From CAYNBT01 sp964396025 (GTDB taxonomy: Bacteria; Patescibacteriota; WWE3; UBA101185; UBA10185), in the NCBI GenBank assembly GCA_964396025.1, contig CAYNBT010000002.1:62001-126000 (forward strand): DNA of 64,000 nucleotides, in the 5' to 3' direction. This document shows, in pieces, positions 9,118 through 18,298 of this stretch; position 1 is the first letter of the stretch, and each line of letters starts with the position of its first letter. The translations under genes were made by a program, and so were the position numbers. Under the pieces are notes generated by a model that searched no databases, had not been told where the DNA came from, and was given only the letters and a program-made list of their open reading frames with translations.

Positions 9118-12100
9118 ATGACTGCCCAAAATCGCCGAGATACACAACCTGATGAGCTAGCCACCCTGCGCGATGTACTTGAGACTACTGGCTCAGCCGA
9201 AACTAAGGCACGTGAAGCTGAAATTCTTAAAAAAAGCAATCCGGAAGACTTAGATATCACGGATTTGGTAAAGCGCACAGATGTAAGGCTCAAGACAGCT
9301 GCAGAAGAACTTAAGAAACTCGAAGGGGTCAATGCAGCAGAGTTTATTGCGGCATGCACAGATTTTAGCGATCACATTAAAAGTTTTAGACCACAAGAAA
9401 ATGATGCAAACGACGTGGTATTGCTGGCATTAGAAAATGCGGGTAGAGCTGAGGTAGTGTTTGACGAGGCATACAAAGGCACCATAAGAGAGATAGTTAT
9501 GTTCGTCAACGAGTATGCTCCTCATGTTAGTGAACAAAATCCAAAGATAGGCTTTGCTTTACAAATGTATATGGAGGCAATGTCTGCCAATAATTCTTTT
9601 GCTGATTTAAACAACGAGCAGGAATTTACGAATCAGTATGTAAGGCCGGCTTCAGAAAATAATCTCAGACTAAGTAAAGAAGAAGCGTCAAAACTTTTTC
9701 ATGCTTTACACGATATTTCTCAAGTAAATCCGATGCCTTTTAAAGATTTTGCCAATGAGAACAATTATGCACCGGGCAATACAGTAGAGCAGGATAAAGA
9801 AATTGCTGCAACAAAAGAGCACGAACGCTATCAAAAATGGCTAAACTTGGTTGAGACCTTTGATTCATTTTTGCCTCAAGATCCCCTGCAAAACAAATGG
9901 GAAAAATACAATGAAATCCCCGGACCCGTGGAAAACCCATGGCTAAATTGGCAAGAAAAACATGCTGCCGATGGTGGTTTGATTGTGGACGTGAGCAAAG
10001 GTGCAGGGCCACTTGTAGAGGTTGAAAAGAGAAGCGGCTTTTTTGGAACTAAAAAAGGCTATGAAGCTGCAAAACCTGTTCAAAACGAAATCTTCCTCAT
10101 GGAAAAACAGATAGCTGTGGTTGGGCAAGACGGCAGAACTTACTTAAGAAAAGTTCAGTGCTCAAACGAAGTTTATTACAAAGTAGATTTAAAATACGAC
10201 AAAGTCGGTGGCGTTGAGGCAGCCTACTACAAACAAACGGGATTCTGCCATACAGGAATAAAGTCAGAAATAATTGGAGAATATGAACGAATGCAACAGT
10301 TACGTGCAGCTGTAGCGGTCGAGGGAGGTAATAAATACCAAGTTCCTCAACTGATTCAAGAAGAAGGGGATCCAGCGCCCAAAATGCAGGTAATCCTCAT
10401 GGACAAGGAAACCTATCTAAAAGCGTTGAGTAATGTCACACTTGCCGTGAAATCATACGAGGGCCCTCCACCTCCAGAAGGTAACAATCCAAAAGCCATA
10501 GTTGATGCTTACTACGAGAAAAAGGCCCAGGCGGGCAGGAAGAAGTTCAGAGAGCAATTTGTAAACGAAATCGCTGGTGACGATTTGATGCCAGAGCGTG
10601 CCCATGTACAAGTCCGATCTGCTGTGGAGGCATACTTGGCCAGGTTAGAAACCGCAGAACCAAAAAATGAGACATTGATAAACTCAATAAAGGAATCCCA
10701 AGAGAATGTAAATGCCCATTACGAAGATATTGGAAGAAACTACGGCAAACTAAACAGATACAACGATAAAGCCACACAGCGTGTCTTGGAGCGACGTGCT
10801 TTGGGACTTTCTACACTTACCGATCAGGACGTTTATGATCACAGCCCTGCTTATATGGCCGAACTAAATGCTGCAAAGCAGGAAATTGCCAGCGAGTATT
10901 TTTACAAAAAGATAGTTTTGAATGATGTGGCTATGGAAGTGAAAAGGCTTGAAACTGTAGAACAGAGCAATCCGGAAGTACTCAATGATTATTTGGCTAA
11001 TCTGGATCATAGAATTCAGTTGCGTGTTGAGGAAATGAAGCAAAATGCAGAGATCGATAAAACTGCTTCTTCTGCTGAGGCAGCGAGCAAATACATCACT
11101 GCAGATATGGATGCCATGTATGAGGCGATTGCACGCCCTACGCATGATTTATCCGTAGAATTAAAAAGAGGCGAGAAGTTAGTAGCTAGAGCAAAGGACA
11201 AACATAAGATGGCTGTGGGAGATATGTATGCCTATGCCACAATGTCTGGACTCTTGCCTCAGGATGTTTGGAATGCCGTGGAGTTAAATACTGCTCTTAC
11301 TATTATAAGCGATCAGACAAATTGGGAAGTTGCATATCTTCCGGAACTAGTACTGCCTCCAACATCGCCTGATAGCTTGGATCCTGTATTTTTGACAAAG
11401 TTTGTGAATATTTACAATAGGAAACCTACGCAGCAAGAGATGAATGCGTTTGCATACAATACAAACGTTAACGCTATTGACTCAAAAATTGCTAGAGCAA
11501 ACGCAAGAGTTATGGAGGTTGAGCGTGTCCTAGATTATTTTGGTTCTTTGGAAAATGCCTCAGATGATATGTCCCAACAAGATGTTTATAACGCGATGGT
11601 CTCAGGTGCTACTCTTGATTTTGAGACCCGTTCTGTGGTTAAAGAAGCTGTTAAATTAAGATATGCAGACGACGAAGTACGTCAGAGTATTGCGGAGTCC
11701 TATCTATCGGCTGCCAAAATTGTTGAGGCTACGTCAGTACTCGTGGCTGCTAGAAACAAACGTGCTGTTGAAGGTAATTTCATACCTTCCGACTATATGG
11801 ATGTTAATGGAAGTATTACTTCGGAAGGAGCTAGGATTTTTGCGGAAATGGAAGCTCTAAAAAAAGAACTATCCCCTGAGAGCGCTGCAAAGGTGATTGC
11901 TAATCTTGATAGCAACCGTAGGAAGAATGAACAAGGTCTTGAAGCTGTTGCGGTCGAAATTACCCCAGCTAGACTAGACACCTTACAAACCAGCTTAGAA
12001 GGAAACTTGGAGGCTGCACGAGCTCTAGCTGCTGAAAGTAAGTACGGTGCTCAGGTGCCTGAGGATGCATTTGACGCCCAAGCTCAATTTATAAAAGAGA

Positions 12101-12483
12101 CCATTGATAATTTGCGCAATCAGCCTGCTTCTTCCGCACAGTCGGCGCAAGCTATTGTTGCATATAGAGCATTACACCGCATTAGTGGTGCACAGCAGGC
12201 CTTTCTAGATAGTTATGCCGATGCCACTGTAAATAAAGACGTTATGCGTGAGACAGCTTTGGCTGTGAATTATGTTACATCCGCTGCAGAAACCGCAGCA
12301 ACATTCAATGCTGCGGTTCGCTTACCAGACGACCTTATTCAGCTGGGACAGGAGCGGGGCATAGATGCTTCGTTTATTCTCCTCGCGAATGACACCTTTA
12401 GCTTGTCAACAGAAGTTCCGTACAATAGTGATGTAGTTATGGCTTATGCTGAGCAATTGCAGAATAATGCAGCCGCAGTATAG
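9118..12483 (+). CDS. Very large helical protein of unknown function
   Basis: This 1,121-residue protein is rich in Ala, Glu, Lys and Gln with almost no Cys or Trp clusters. It has no membrane segment or signal peptide and is predicted by eye to be mostly alpha-helical with coiled-coil stretches. I recognise no catalytic motif. It begins 23 bases after the VirD4-like ATPase on the same strand, so it is likely co-transcribed and may be a cytoplasmic partner or substrate of that ATPase. The gene is intact and matches its neighbours in base composition, so it looks resident rather than recently acquired. Confidence 0.65.
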   Translation: MTAQNRRDTQPDELATLRDVLETTGSAETKAREAEILKKSNPEDLDITDLVKRTDVRLKTAAEELKKLEGVNAAEFIAACTDFSDHIKSFRPQENDANDVVLLALENAGRAEVVFDEAYKGTIREIVMFVNEYAPHVSEQNPKIGFALQMYMEAMSANNSFADLNNEQEFTNQYVRPASENNLRLSKEEASKLFHALHDISQVNPMPFKDFANENNYAPGNTVEQDKEIAATKEHERYQKWLNLVETFDSFLPQDPLQNKWEKYNEIPGPVENPWLNWQEKHAADGGLIVDVSKGAGPLVEVEKRSGFFGTKKGYEAAKPVQNEIFLMEKQIAVVGQDGRTYLRKVQCSNEVYYKVDLKYDKVGGVEAAYYKQTGFCHTGIKSEIIGEYERMQQLRAAVAVEGGNKYQVPQLIQEEGDPAPKMQVILMDKETYLKALSNVTLAVKSYEGPPPPEGNNPKAIVDAYYEKKAQAGRKKFREQFVNEIAGDDLMPERAHVQVRSAVEAYLARLETAEPKNETLINSIKESQENVNAHYEDIGRNYGKLNRYNDKATQRVLERRALGLSTLTDQDVYDHSPAYMAELNAAKQEIASEYFYKKIVLNDVAMEVKRLETVEQSNPEVLNDYLANLDHRIQLRVEEMKQNAEIDKTASSAEAASKYITADMDAMYEAIARPTHDLSVELKRGEKLVARAKDKHKMAVGDMYAYATMSGLLPQDVWNAVELNTALTIISDQTNWEVAYLPELVLPPTSPDSLDPVFLTKFVNIYNRKPTQQEMNAFAYNTNVNAIDSKIARANARVMEVERVLDYFGSLENASDDMSQQDVYNAMVSGATLDFETRSVVKEAVKLRYADDEVRQSIAESYLSAAKIVEATSVLVAARNKRAVEGNFIPSDYMDVNGSITSEGARIFAEMEALKKELSPESAAKVIANLDSNRRKNEQGLEAVAVEITPARLDTLQTSLEGNLEAARALAAESKYGAQVPEDAFDAQAQFIKETIDNLRNQPASSAQSAQAIVAYRALHRISGAQQAFLDSYADATVNKDVMRETALAVNYVTSAAETAATFNAAVRLPDDLIQLGQERGIDASFILLANDTFSLSTEVPYNSDVVMAYAEQLQNNAAAV

Positions 12484-12493
12484 TGGTTAATTT

Positions 12494-14311
12494 TCACCTA
12501 AACACCAAATAAACCCTCTGAAGATCCTTACCCAAAGATTTTTGCTTTTCTATCTTAACTTGCCCTAATTCTGACAAATTTTGAACGTGAGGTCCTCCAC
12601 AGAATTCCTTGCTAAAAGCGTGTTCAAGGTTTTTTCCAATATAGTAGACTTTTACTTCGTCTCCGTACTTTTCGCCAAAAAAGTGCATAGCACCGGTTTT
12701 TTCCGCTTCGTCTTTACTCATGATTTCAAAGCCCACGTTGTGTTGTTCGGATATTTTTTCATTAATTAAGTTTTCCACGCGCAAAACTTCTTCGTCAGTG
12801 AGTTTCTCGTGATGAGAAAAGTCGAATCTAGCTCTTTCTCCTGTGATATTGCTGCCCATCTGTTTAACATGTTTGCCTAGAATTTCGCGTAATGCCCAAT
12901 GCAACAAGTGTGTTGCTGTGTGGAATTTCACTACTTGTTCGCTGTGATCTGCAAGACCACCTTTGAATTTTTGTTCTGCTCCTTGCCTTGATTGAGCTTG
13001 GTGAAGCTTAAACAGATTCTCAAATGATTTGTTAAGTTCTTTCAAATCTACAGCGATCTTTTTATCTCTTACATCTTCCAAAAACATTTCCATTGGATAC
13101 CCTACGGATTGGAACAGATCAAAGGCTGCTTTGGAAAGTTCTTCCACACTCTCAGTTCCTTCGCGTAAAAACTTTTCTGCTTCTTTAGCTCCAAGGTTAA
13201 GCACTTTTCTGAACTTTTCTTCTTCTTGCGCAAATGTCTCTACAATATCCTTTTCTTTATGTTCAAGTTCCGGGTAGATCCATGAGAAATTTTTCACCAC
13301 AGTGCTAACAAGGTTTACAGATACACCGCTTTCGATTCCTAGCTTTTTTCCTGTGCGAACCATTCTTCGCAGTATTCGGCGCAATACGTAGCCTTGATCT
13401 TTATTTGATGGTTTCACGCTGTCCATTGCCAAAAACGTAGCGGCTCGAATATGATCTGCCAGTATTCTCATGCATTTTGTTGATTCTTCGTTTTCGTGAT
13501 ATCTGAGATTACTTAGTTCTTGAATCTTTTCTATGATCGGCCAAAAATTATCTGTTTCAAAAATATCTCTTTTGTCTTGCACCGCAAGTGCGATTCGTTC
13601 CAAACCTCCACCAAAGTCTACATTGCGTTGGCTTAACTCTTCCCAGCTGGTTTCAGTTTTTTTGTATTGCATAAAAACGCTGTTACCAATTTCGAGATAA
13701 TCTTTATCGTAAACTGCAGGATCTTTGCCCTCGCCTGATCCCTCCCCTAGATAATAAAAAACTTCGCTGTCTGGACCGCCAAGCTCACCAATGGCTTCGC
13801 CACGTTTCCACCAGTTGTCCTTTTTTCCGTAAGCATAGATTCTGGTTCCAACTTCAGCTTTGATTCCGTATTTAGCAAAAATATTTTTTAGAAGTTCGAT
13901 GGATTCGGTGTCCTTTGGGGCATCTGAGTCGCCTTCAAAGACGGTGGCAAAAATGCGTTGAGGATCCAGCCCAAGCTTTTCTATAAAAAATTCATAGATC
14001 CAAGGTAATTGTTCTTTTTTAAAGTAGTCCCCTAAACTCCAGTTGCCAATCATATGAAAGGCGACTGTATGGTTGTAGTCCCCAACTTCTTCCAAATCAT
14101 CAAATCGTAAGCAGCGTTGCACGTTTACAATGCGGCTGCCAAGCGGATGTTTTTCGCCGGATAAATATGGGACCAAAGGGAACATTCCTGAGTTTACAAA
14201 TAACAGGGTAGGGTCGTTTTCTGGAACTAGAGACACATTAGGTACGAGTTTGTGCCCTTTTGACTTCATAAAATCTAGATAGGTGTTTAGTATTTCTTTT
14301 GAACTTTTCAT
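12494..14311 (-). CDS. alaS: Alanyl-tRNA synthetase, short form without C-Ala domain
   Basis: This enzyme charges tRNA-Ala. The N-terminal class II catalytic core is complete, starting with LNTYLDFMKSKGH and including the GGGLERIALAV motif-3 region near 237-247. The editing domain retains its zinc ligands HTATH and CGGPH. At 605 residues it ends right after the editing domain, where typical enzymes (about 875 residues) continue into the oligomerising C-Ala domain. Short AlaRS forms are known from CPR bacteria. The gene is convergent with the 1,121-residue gene and is preceded by a T-box leader, so expression should respond to uncharged tRNA-Ala. Confidence 0.95.
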   Translation of the reverse strand: MKSSKEILNTYLDFMKSKGHKLVPNVSLVPENDPTLLFVNSGMFPLVPYLSGEKHPLGSRIVNVQRCLRFDDLEEVGDYNHTVAFHMIGNWSLGDYFKKEQLPWIYEFFIEKLGLDPQRIFATVFEGDSDAPKDTESIELLKNIFAKYGIKAEVGTRIYAYGKKDNWWKRGEAIGELGGPDSEVFYYLGEGSGEGKDPAVYDKDYLEIGNSVFMQYKKTETSWEELSQRNVDFGGGLERIALAVQDKRDIFETDNFWPIIEKIQELSNLRYHENEESTKCMRILADHIRAATFLAMDSVKPSNKDQGYVLRRILRRMVRTGKKLGIESGVSVNLVSTVVKNFSWIYPELEHKEKDIVETFAQEEEKFRKVLNLGAKEAEKFLREGTESVEELSKAAFDLFQSVGYPMEMFLEDVRDKKIAVDLKELNKSFENLFKLHQAQSRQGAEQKFKGGLADHSEQVVKFHTATHLLHWALREILGKHVKQMGSNITGERARFDFSHHEKLTDEEVLRVENLINEKISEQHNVGFEIMSKDEAEKTGAMHFFGEKYGDEVKVYYIGKNLEHAFSKEFCGGPHVQNLSELGQVKIEKQKSLGKDLQRVYLVFR

Positions 14312-14343
14312 ATATATTTCGTTGCCTTAACTAATTTAATTTA

Positions 14344-14553
14344 AACAAAAAAACCTCATCTATGCACACTAATCATAGACTAATGTACAAGGACGAGGCT
14401 TCTGGTAGGAATCCCGTGGTACCACCTTGTTTCTTTTTGCAATTTCTTGCAAAAACTTTACGGCTGTTATGCAGCCCTTGTTAACGTGTAAGTTCACGGC
14501 ACTGCTTTCGCAGGCTGCTCCCAGAGTAGCACTACATTCTGGTCAAACGCATT
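14344..14553 (-). ncRNA. T-box riboswitch leader of alaS
   Basis: Read on the minus strand, the leader runs from a transcription start near 14553 to the terminator. The T-box core AAGGTGGTACCACGG lies at 14428-14414; it contains the UGGU that would pair with the ACCA end of tRNA-Ala. Just upstream is a perfect 9-bp hairpin (14455-14434, loop GAAA) in the place of stem III. Downstream, a long hairpin (14398-14354) followed by seven T residues forms the terminator. The 5' part folds into several hairpins containing candidate Ala codons (GCU near 14530, GCC near 14500), but I cannot assign the specifier with confidence. The charged-tRNA state should decide between antiterminator and terminator. 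Confidence 0.85.
14347..14398 (-). terminator. Intrinsic terminator inside the alaS T-box leader
   Basis: A long imperfect stem (outer arms CCTCGTC and GATGAGG) is followed by TTTTTTT on the minus strand. It is the regulated terminator of the T-box. Confidence 0.85.
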
Positions 14554-14559
14554 TCAGGA

Positions 14560-14587
14560 ATTGTATCAATAAACGTTATATTGTCAA
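14560..14587 (-). promoter_or_regulatory. Promoter of the alaS T-box leader
   Basis: On the minus strand: -35 TTGACA at 14587-14582, a 16-base spacer, and -10 TACAAT at 14565-14560. The expected start is about 14553, just before the T-box leader. Confidence 0.7.
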
Positions 14588-14627
14588 TATCGGCAAAAAT
14601 GGATTTGTTTTTGCAGCGCGCATAAAA

Positions 14628-14633
14628 TATAAT
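14628..14633 (+). promoter_or_regulatory. -10 box of a probable leaderless promoter
   Basis: A perfect TATAAT lies 7 bases before the ATG at 14641. A TTGTTT sits 17 bases further upstream as a possible -35 box. There is no room for an untranslated leader. Confidence 0.6.
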
Positions 14634-14640
14634 TTGTACA

Positions 14641-15858
14641 ATGTTTAAACTGCCATCTCTATTTAAGCAAGCAGATCCCAATCTTTTTTTAGCGGTTGAT
14701 ATAAGTTCATCTGCCATAAAATGTTACGCTCTAGAGGTTTTTGAAAACGAGTCAGGCCCATTTGTTGAAGTGATCAGTGTCTACAAAAAAAAGCTGGAAC
14801 CTGGAATAGTTCGTGGCGGAGTTCTTATCGATATAGATGTGATCTCACAGCTTTTGGCAGAGTCTGTAACAGACATTACCCAAGATATTCAAAGGCCTGT
14901 GCGGCAAGCTATATTCGGCTTGAGTGGGGAGCTTTGCATTTCAAACGTTACAACAGTAAAAGCTACAAGGCATTCTCAAGACCCTGTTTCTCAGAAAGAA
15001 ACAGAAGAAATTTACCAAAAGATGTTGGAAACCTCCCAAGAAAGTGCACAGGCTCAACTTTCCTATCTTACTGGAAACACAGATATGGATTTGGATTTGA
15101 TTACGTCCTCCTTTGTTTATTCCAAACTTGACGGTAAAAGAGTAATAAAAACATTAGGTATGGATGGTGATGTTTTGGAAACAGCTCTTTTTACTTGTTT
15201 TACTCCAACATTTAATGTGAAGGCCCTTCAGCAAATTGCCAAAAAGGCTAGGTTAAAAATCTTATCCATAGGTTCGCTTATGTATACGCTAACAGAATCC
15301 CTTAAACATAAATTTGGCAGGCATTTTGATGGTGTGCTTTTGGATATGGGTAGTGATTTAACTGATGTGGGGGTAGTATTTGGTGGTGGGTTGGTTTCTC
15401 AGAAAACCTTGCCTTTGGGTGGATATCATTTTTCTCAAGAAATAAGCAGGAAAACTGGTTTAACTTATTTTGGGGCAGAGGAAAAGAAAAAACAGTACTC
15501 TTATTCAAATCTTACGGAAACAGAACTTGTGCCTGTGCAGGAAGGTATTGAGAAAGTTTCTGCACTTTGGGTGAGCGGACTAGAACTATTGTTTGGTGAA
15601 TTTGTGGGTGTTAAAACATTTGCGTCGTCAGTTTATATCGCGGGTGGTGGGGCTGAATTGCCCGAAATGATTGATGTTTTATCCAGTCAGCCTTGGACCA
15701 AATCAATCCCATTTAAGTCGCCTCCTGAGTTTGCAAAACTTAGTATCGCTGACCTCGTTTTTGTGAAAGACACCACAGGTTTGTGCGATTCTCTAGAGGA
15801 TATCATGCCTTTATCATTAAGCGTGATTTTTTTAAAAATGCAAGGAATGATTGAATAA
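14641..15858 (+). CDS. FtsA/PilM-like actin-fold ATPase
   Basis: The protein belongs to the actin/Hsp70 ATPase fold. The phosphate-1 segment FLAVDISSSAIKCYALE lies at about 17-33, the SHS2-type insertion is at about 80-200, and the second phosphate loop (GVLLDMGSDLTDVGVV) lies at about 233-248. The adenosine motif YIAGGGAELP is at about 334-343. It could be FtsA, which tethers FtsZ to the membrane, or PilM of a type IV pilus; with no ftsZ or pilN/O beside it I cannot decide. The stop codon abuts the next ATG, so it is coupled to the baseplate-J-like membrane protein. Confidence 0.8.
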   Translation: MFKLPSLFKQADPNLFLAVDISSSAIKCYALEVFENESGPFVEVISVYKKKLEPGIVRGGVLIDIDVISQLLAESVTDITQDIQRPVRQAIFGLSGELCISNVTTVKATRHSQDPVSQKETEEIYQKMLETSQESAQAQLSYLTGNTDMDLDLITSSFVYSKLDGKRVIKTLGMDGDVLETALFTCFTPTFNVKALQQIAKKARLKILSIGSLMYTLTESLKHKFGRHFDGVLLDMGSDLTDVGVVFGGGLVSQKTLPLGGYHFSQEISRKTGLTYFGAEEKKKQYSYSNLTETELVPVQEGIEKVSALWVSGLELLFGEFVGVKTFASSVYIAGGGAELPEMIDVLSSQPWTKSIPFKSPPEFAKLSIADLVFVKDTTGLCDSLEDIMPLSLSVIFLKMQGMIE

Positions 15859-17403
15859 ATGAAAAAACTTATCTTAGAAATTCATGATGATATTTTAAAA
15901 ATTCTTGAGAAATTGGAAAATTCTCAAGATACGGTTGTGGAGCTGGAAATACCCGAAGGCTCTGTTTTGTTTGATAACATCGTGAATCTAAAGGTTTTGC
16001 AAAAGGAGGCAGATAATTTGGGTAAATCGCTAAATTTCAAAACTTTAGATGAAAACGGCGCCGCGTTGATTGAAAGTATTTTATCTGGTACTCGCCCGCA
16101 AGACGAATTCGTATCTAGAGAGTTTACGCCTTCGCGCCATAGTATCACTCCCAAAGAGAGTGTTATCTCCAGACTAATTGGATCTCTCCCCAGCTTGCCT
16201 AAATTTAGCATGTTTTCTGGTGGTGGAAATTTTAGTAAAGTGCTGCTAATTTTTGTAGTTTTGAGTTTGCTAGGTGGAATGGGTTATTTGCTGGTAACGC
16301 AGGTCCCGCAAGCATTTGTAAAGATCTCTGTTGATTCGCAGCCCTTGATTAAAAGTATTTCTATAAAAGTAGTTTTGGACAAGGCTACTTCTGCTAAAGA
16401 AAGAATATTGAATGGGAGGAAGGTAGAAGCTGTAGTGGCAGACACTGCGTCCATGGAGCCAACAGGAATCAAAATTGTGGGAGAAACTGCGTCAGGCAAG
16501 ATCAAAATTTACAATTATACTGATCAAGAGAAAGAGTTTGGTAAAGGTACCGAAGTTTATTTTAATGAAGACGATTACGATTTAACGTATAAAACCAAAA
16601 GTTCTGTGGTTGTTCCTGCTGAAACCTTGAAAGAACCCGGTGTACCAGGCAGTCCCACAGTGCCCGGTGAGGCAACAGTGGATGTAGAAGCCACAGAGAT
16701 TGGTGAAGATTCTAACATAGATAAGGGTAGTACGCTGACCTTTGACGATTACAAAAAATCTGAGGTAGTTGCGGCGGCAGACGCCGATTTTTCCGGCGGA
16801 GAAAGCTCTGAAGTAAAAGTAGTTGCAGAGGCAGACTTACTGAAACTTGAGGAAGAACTTCAAAAGAAACTTACTGAAAACAGCGAAAGCATCCTAAAAG
16901 CTAAGCAAGGCGTAAAGTACAAACTAATTGATGGATCAACCGCCACCTCCATTGTTTCCAAAAAGTTTTCGGCAGAACTCGACGACGAAACCGATACGTT
17001 AAATCTGGATATGGAAGTTAAAGCTTTTGGTTTGGCCTATTCTACAGATGAGTTGAATAAACTGCTAGACACTTTGGTTGATAGTTTCATTCCAGACGGA
17101 TTTAAACTTTCTGCCAAAAACAAATCAATCAGCGTTGAGATTTTAGGTAATTCAGATGATACTGTTCTATCTTCTTCTGAGGCTGATCTACAGGTAACTC
17201 TTAAGGCATATGTAGTGCCAGGTATAAATGAACAAGAATTAAAAACTAAACTTAGAGGAAAAAAGTTGAATGATGCAAGAGATTTATTAAACAACATACA
17301 GAACATAAACAATTTTGAATTAAGTATTTCCCCAAATATCCCATTCTTTGGCAGAATGCCCGTATCCGAGGAGAATATAAGCCTTGAGATCAGCTTAAAT
17401 TAA
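15859..17403 (+). CDS. Membrane protein with baseplate J/gp47-like extracytoplasmic domain
   Basis: Residues 1-80 form a cytoplasmic domain containing IPEGSVLFDN, a motif seen in a common CPR family. One membrane helix lies at about 130-152. The outer part resembles baseplate assembly protein J: a beta-rich region followed by a segment in which EATEIGEDSNIDKGSTLTF matches the 'ATE.G..gN...G' pattern of gp47 proteins. No phage tail genes are present, so this is probably a cell-envelope protein that shares the fold. It is coupled directly to the FtsA/PilM-like gene (adjacent stop and start) and is followed two bases later by ruvX. Confidence 0.65.
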   Translation: MKKLILEIHDDILKILEKLENSQDTVVELEIPEGSVLFDNIVNLKVLQKEADNLGKSLNFKTLDENGAALIESILSGTRPQDEFVSREFTPSRHSITPKESVISRLIGSLPSLPKFSMFSGGGNFSKVLLIFVVLSLLGGMGYLLVTQVPQAFVKISVDSQPLIKSISIKVVLDKATSAKERILNGRKVEAVVADTASMEPTGIKIVGETASGKIKIYNYTDQEKEFGKGTEVYFNEDDYDLTYKTKSSVVVPAETLKEPGVPGSPTVPGEATVDVEATEIGEDSNIDKGSTLTFDDYKKSEVVAAADADFSGGESSEVKVVAEADLLKLEEELQKKLTENSESILKAKQGVKYKLIDGSTATSIVSKKFSAELDDETDTLNLDMEVKAFGLAYSTDELNKLLDTLVDSFIPDGFKLSAKNKSISVEILGNSDDTVLSSSEADLQVTLKAYVVPGINEQELKTKLRGKKLNDARDLLNNIQNINNFELSISPNIPFFGRMPVSEENISLEISLN

Positions 17404-17405
17404 GC

Positions 17406-17837
17406 ATGAAAGCCACTTCATCAGCAAAAAGAGAACAAATTGCCTTGGGTATTGATTACGGCGAGACTAACATTGGCTTGGCTTTTGGTAGGGCTGGTTT
17501 AGTCACGCCCTTAAAGGTGGTTTCGGGCAAAAACTCTCATATTGCGGTGCAGGAGATTGCTAGGGTGGTGGTAGAGAATAAGGTAACACAACTTGTGTTT
17601 GGGTTACCTAAAAACTCTGATGGGCAGGAGACACCTCAGTGCCTAAAAGTTCGGCAGTTTGCCAAATTGTTAAGAGTCTATCTTAAACTCCCCACAGTTT
17701 TTGTAGATGAATATATGTCTACGCATGAAGCTTTAGGTGAGGCAATTGACTTGAATATTTCTATGAAAAGAAGAAAATCTTTAGATGACTTATCCGCCGC
17801 TATTATTTTAAAAAAATACTACAGAGAAAACGCCTAG
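17406..17837 (+). CDS. ruvX: RuvX/YqgF putative Holliday junction resolvase
   Basis: This RNase H-fold nuclease family is linked to Holliday junction resolution and pre-16S rRNA 5' processing. The catalytic Asp lies in LGIDYG (D17), the Glu-bearing region in FGLPKNSDGQE (near 79-89), and later acidic residues in VDEYMST and LDDLSAA. The 143-residue length is normal. It starts two bases after the upstream stop, so it is co-transcribed with the FtsA-like operon. It converges with a zinc-ribbon gene, overlapping it by four bases. Confidence 0.9.
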   Translation: MKATSSAKREQIALGIDYGETNIGLAFGRAGLVTPLKVVSGKNSHIAVQEIARVVVENKVTQLVFGLPKNSDGQETPQCLKVRQFAKLLRVYLKLPTVFVDEYMSTHEALGEAIDLNISMKRRKSLDDLSAAIILKKYYRENA

Positions 17838-18067
17838 CTTTTCTTGTGCTTCATCGTAACGTCTTTTGAATCGCAGAGCATACATTGAAAGTTATGCCCA
17901 GGTTTTAAACATGCCGGGCACATATACATGTTGTCCTTAAAGATCAAATCGTTCTGGTTGCAGCTGTTACATAAAAAGACTACATCTTCTTGTGCAATCA
18001 CTCCGCAATTGGGGCAAGTAAATATAACGCTACTTTCTGTTGAATTTGTAAGATTGTCGATGTCCAT
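17834..18067 (-). CDS. Small zinc-ribbon protein
   Basis: The 77-residue protein holds four CxxC knuckles (CPNC, CNSC, CPAC, CMLC), enough to bind two zinc ions in tandem ribbons. There is no catalytic domain. Such proteins may bind nucleic acid or act as protein adaptors; the function here is unknown. It stands alone on the minus strand and overlaps the ruvX stop by four bases. Confidence 0.7.
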   Translation of the reverse strand: MDIDNLTNSTESSVIFTCPNCGVIAQEDVVFLCNSCNQNDLIFKDNMYMCPACLKPGHNFQCMLCDSKDVTMKHKKS

Positions 18068-18127
18068 ATTTAGATACTATCACAAAAAAACTTTGCGTTA
18101 AACTTAATACTTTGATAACCTGAAAGT

Positions 18128-18295
18128 ATGATATTTTTATATCTATATCTTGGATTTGGTTTTATTTACGCTATCTATCTATACATTACTACTGTGGAGG
18201 AATGGTACAAAATTCCGGTGAACATGTTATTTGGTCCTATTGTGTTTGTTTATCTAGCTATCATTACTGCATTAGGATTAAAAGTACCTAGGTAA
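18128..18295 (+). CDS. 55-residue membrane protein
   Basis: This short open frame begins MIFLYLYLGFGFIYAIYLY, has a short polar loop (TTVEEWYKIPVN), then a second hydrophobic stretch, and ends GLKVPR. It therefore looks like a two-helix membrane hairpin. It ends four bases before the HAD phosphatase start and lies on the same strand, which supports co-transcription. There is no recognisable family. The regular codon structure and clean two-helix topology are the evidence that it is real. Confidence 0.5.
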   Translation: MIFLYLYLGFGFIYAIYLYITTVEEWYKIPVNMLFGPIVFVYLAIITALGLKVPR

Positions 18296-18298
18296 TCT

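Noticed and set aside
15859..17403. The baseplate-J-like domain as a sign of a prophage or contractile injection system.
   Set aside because: No tail, sheath, portal or lysis genes are nearby and the protein has a membrane helix; it is probably a cell-envelope protein sharing the fold.
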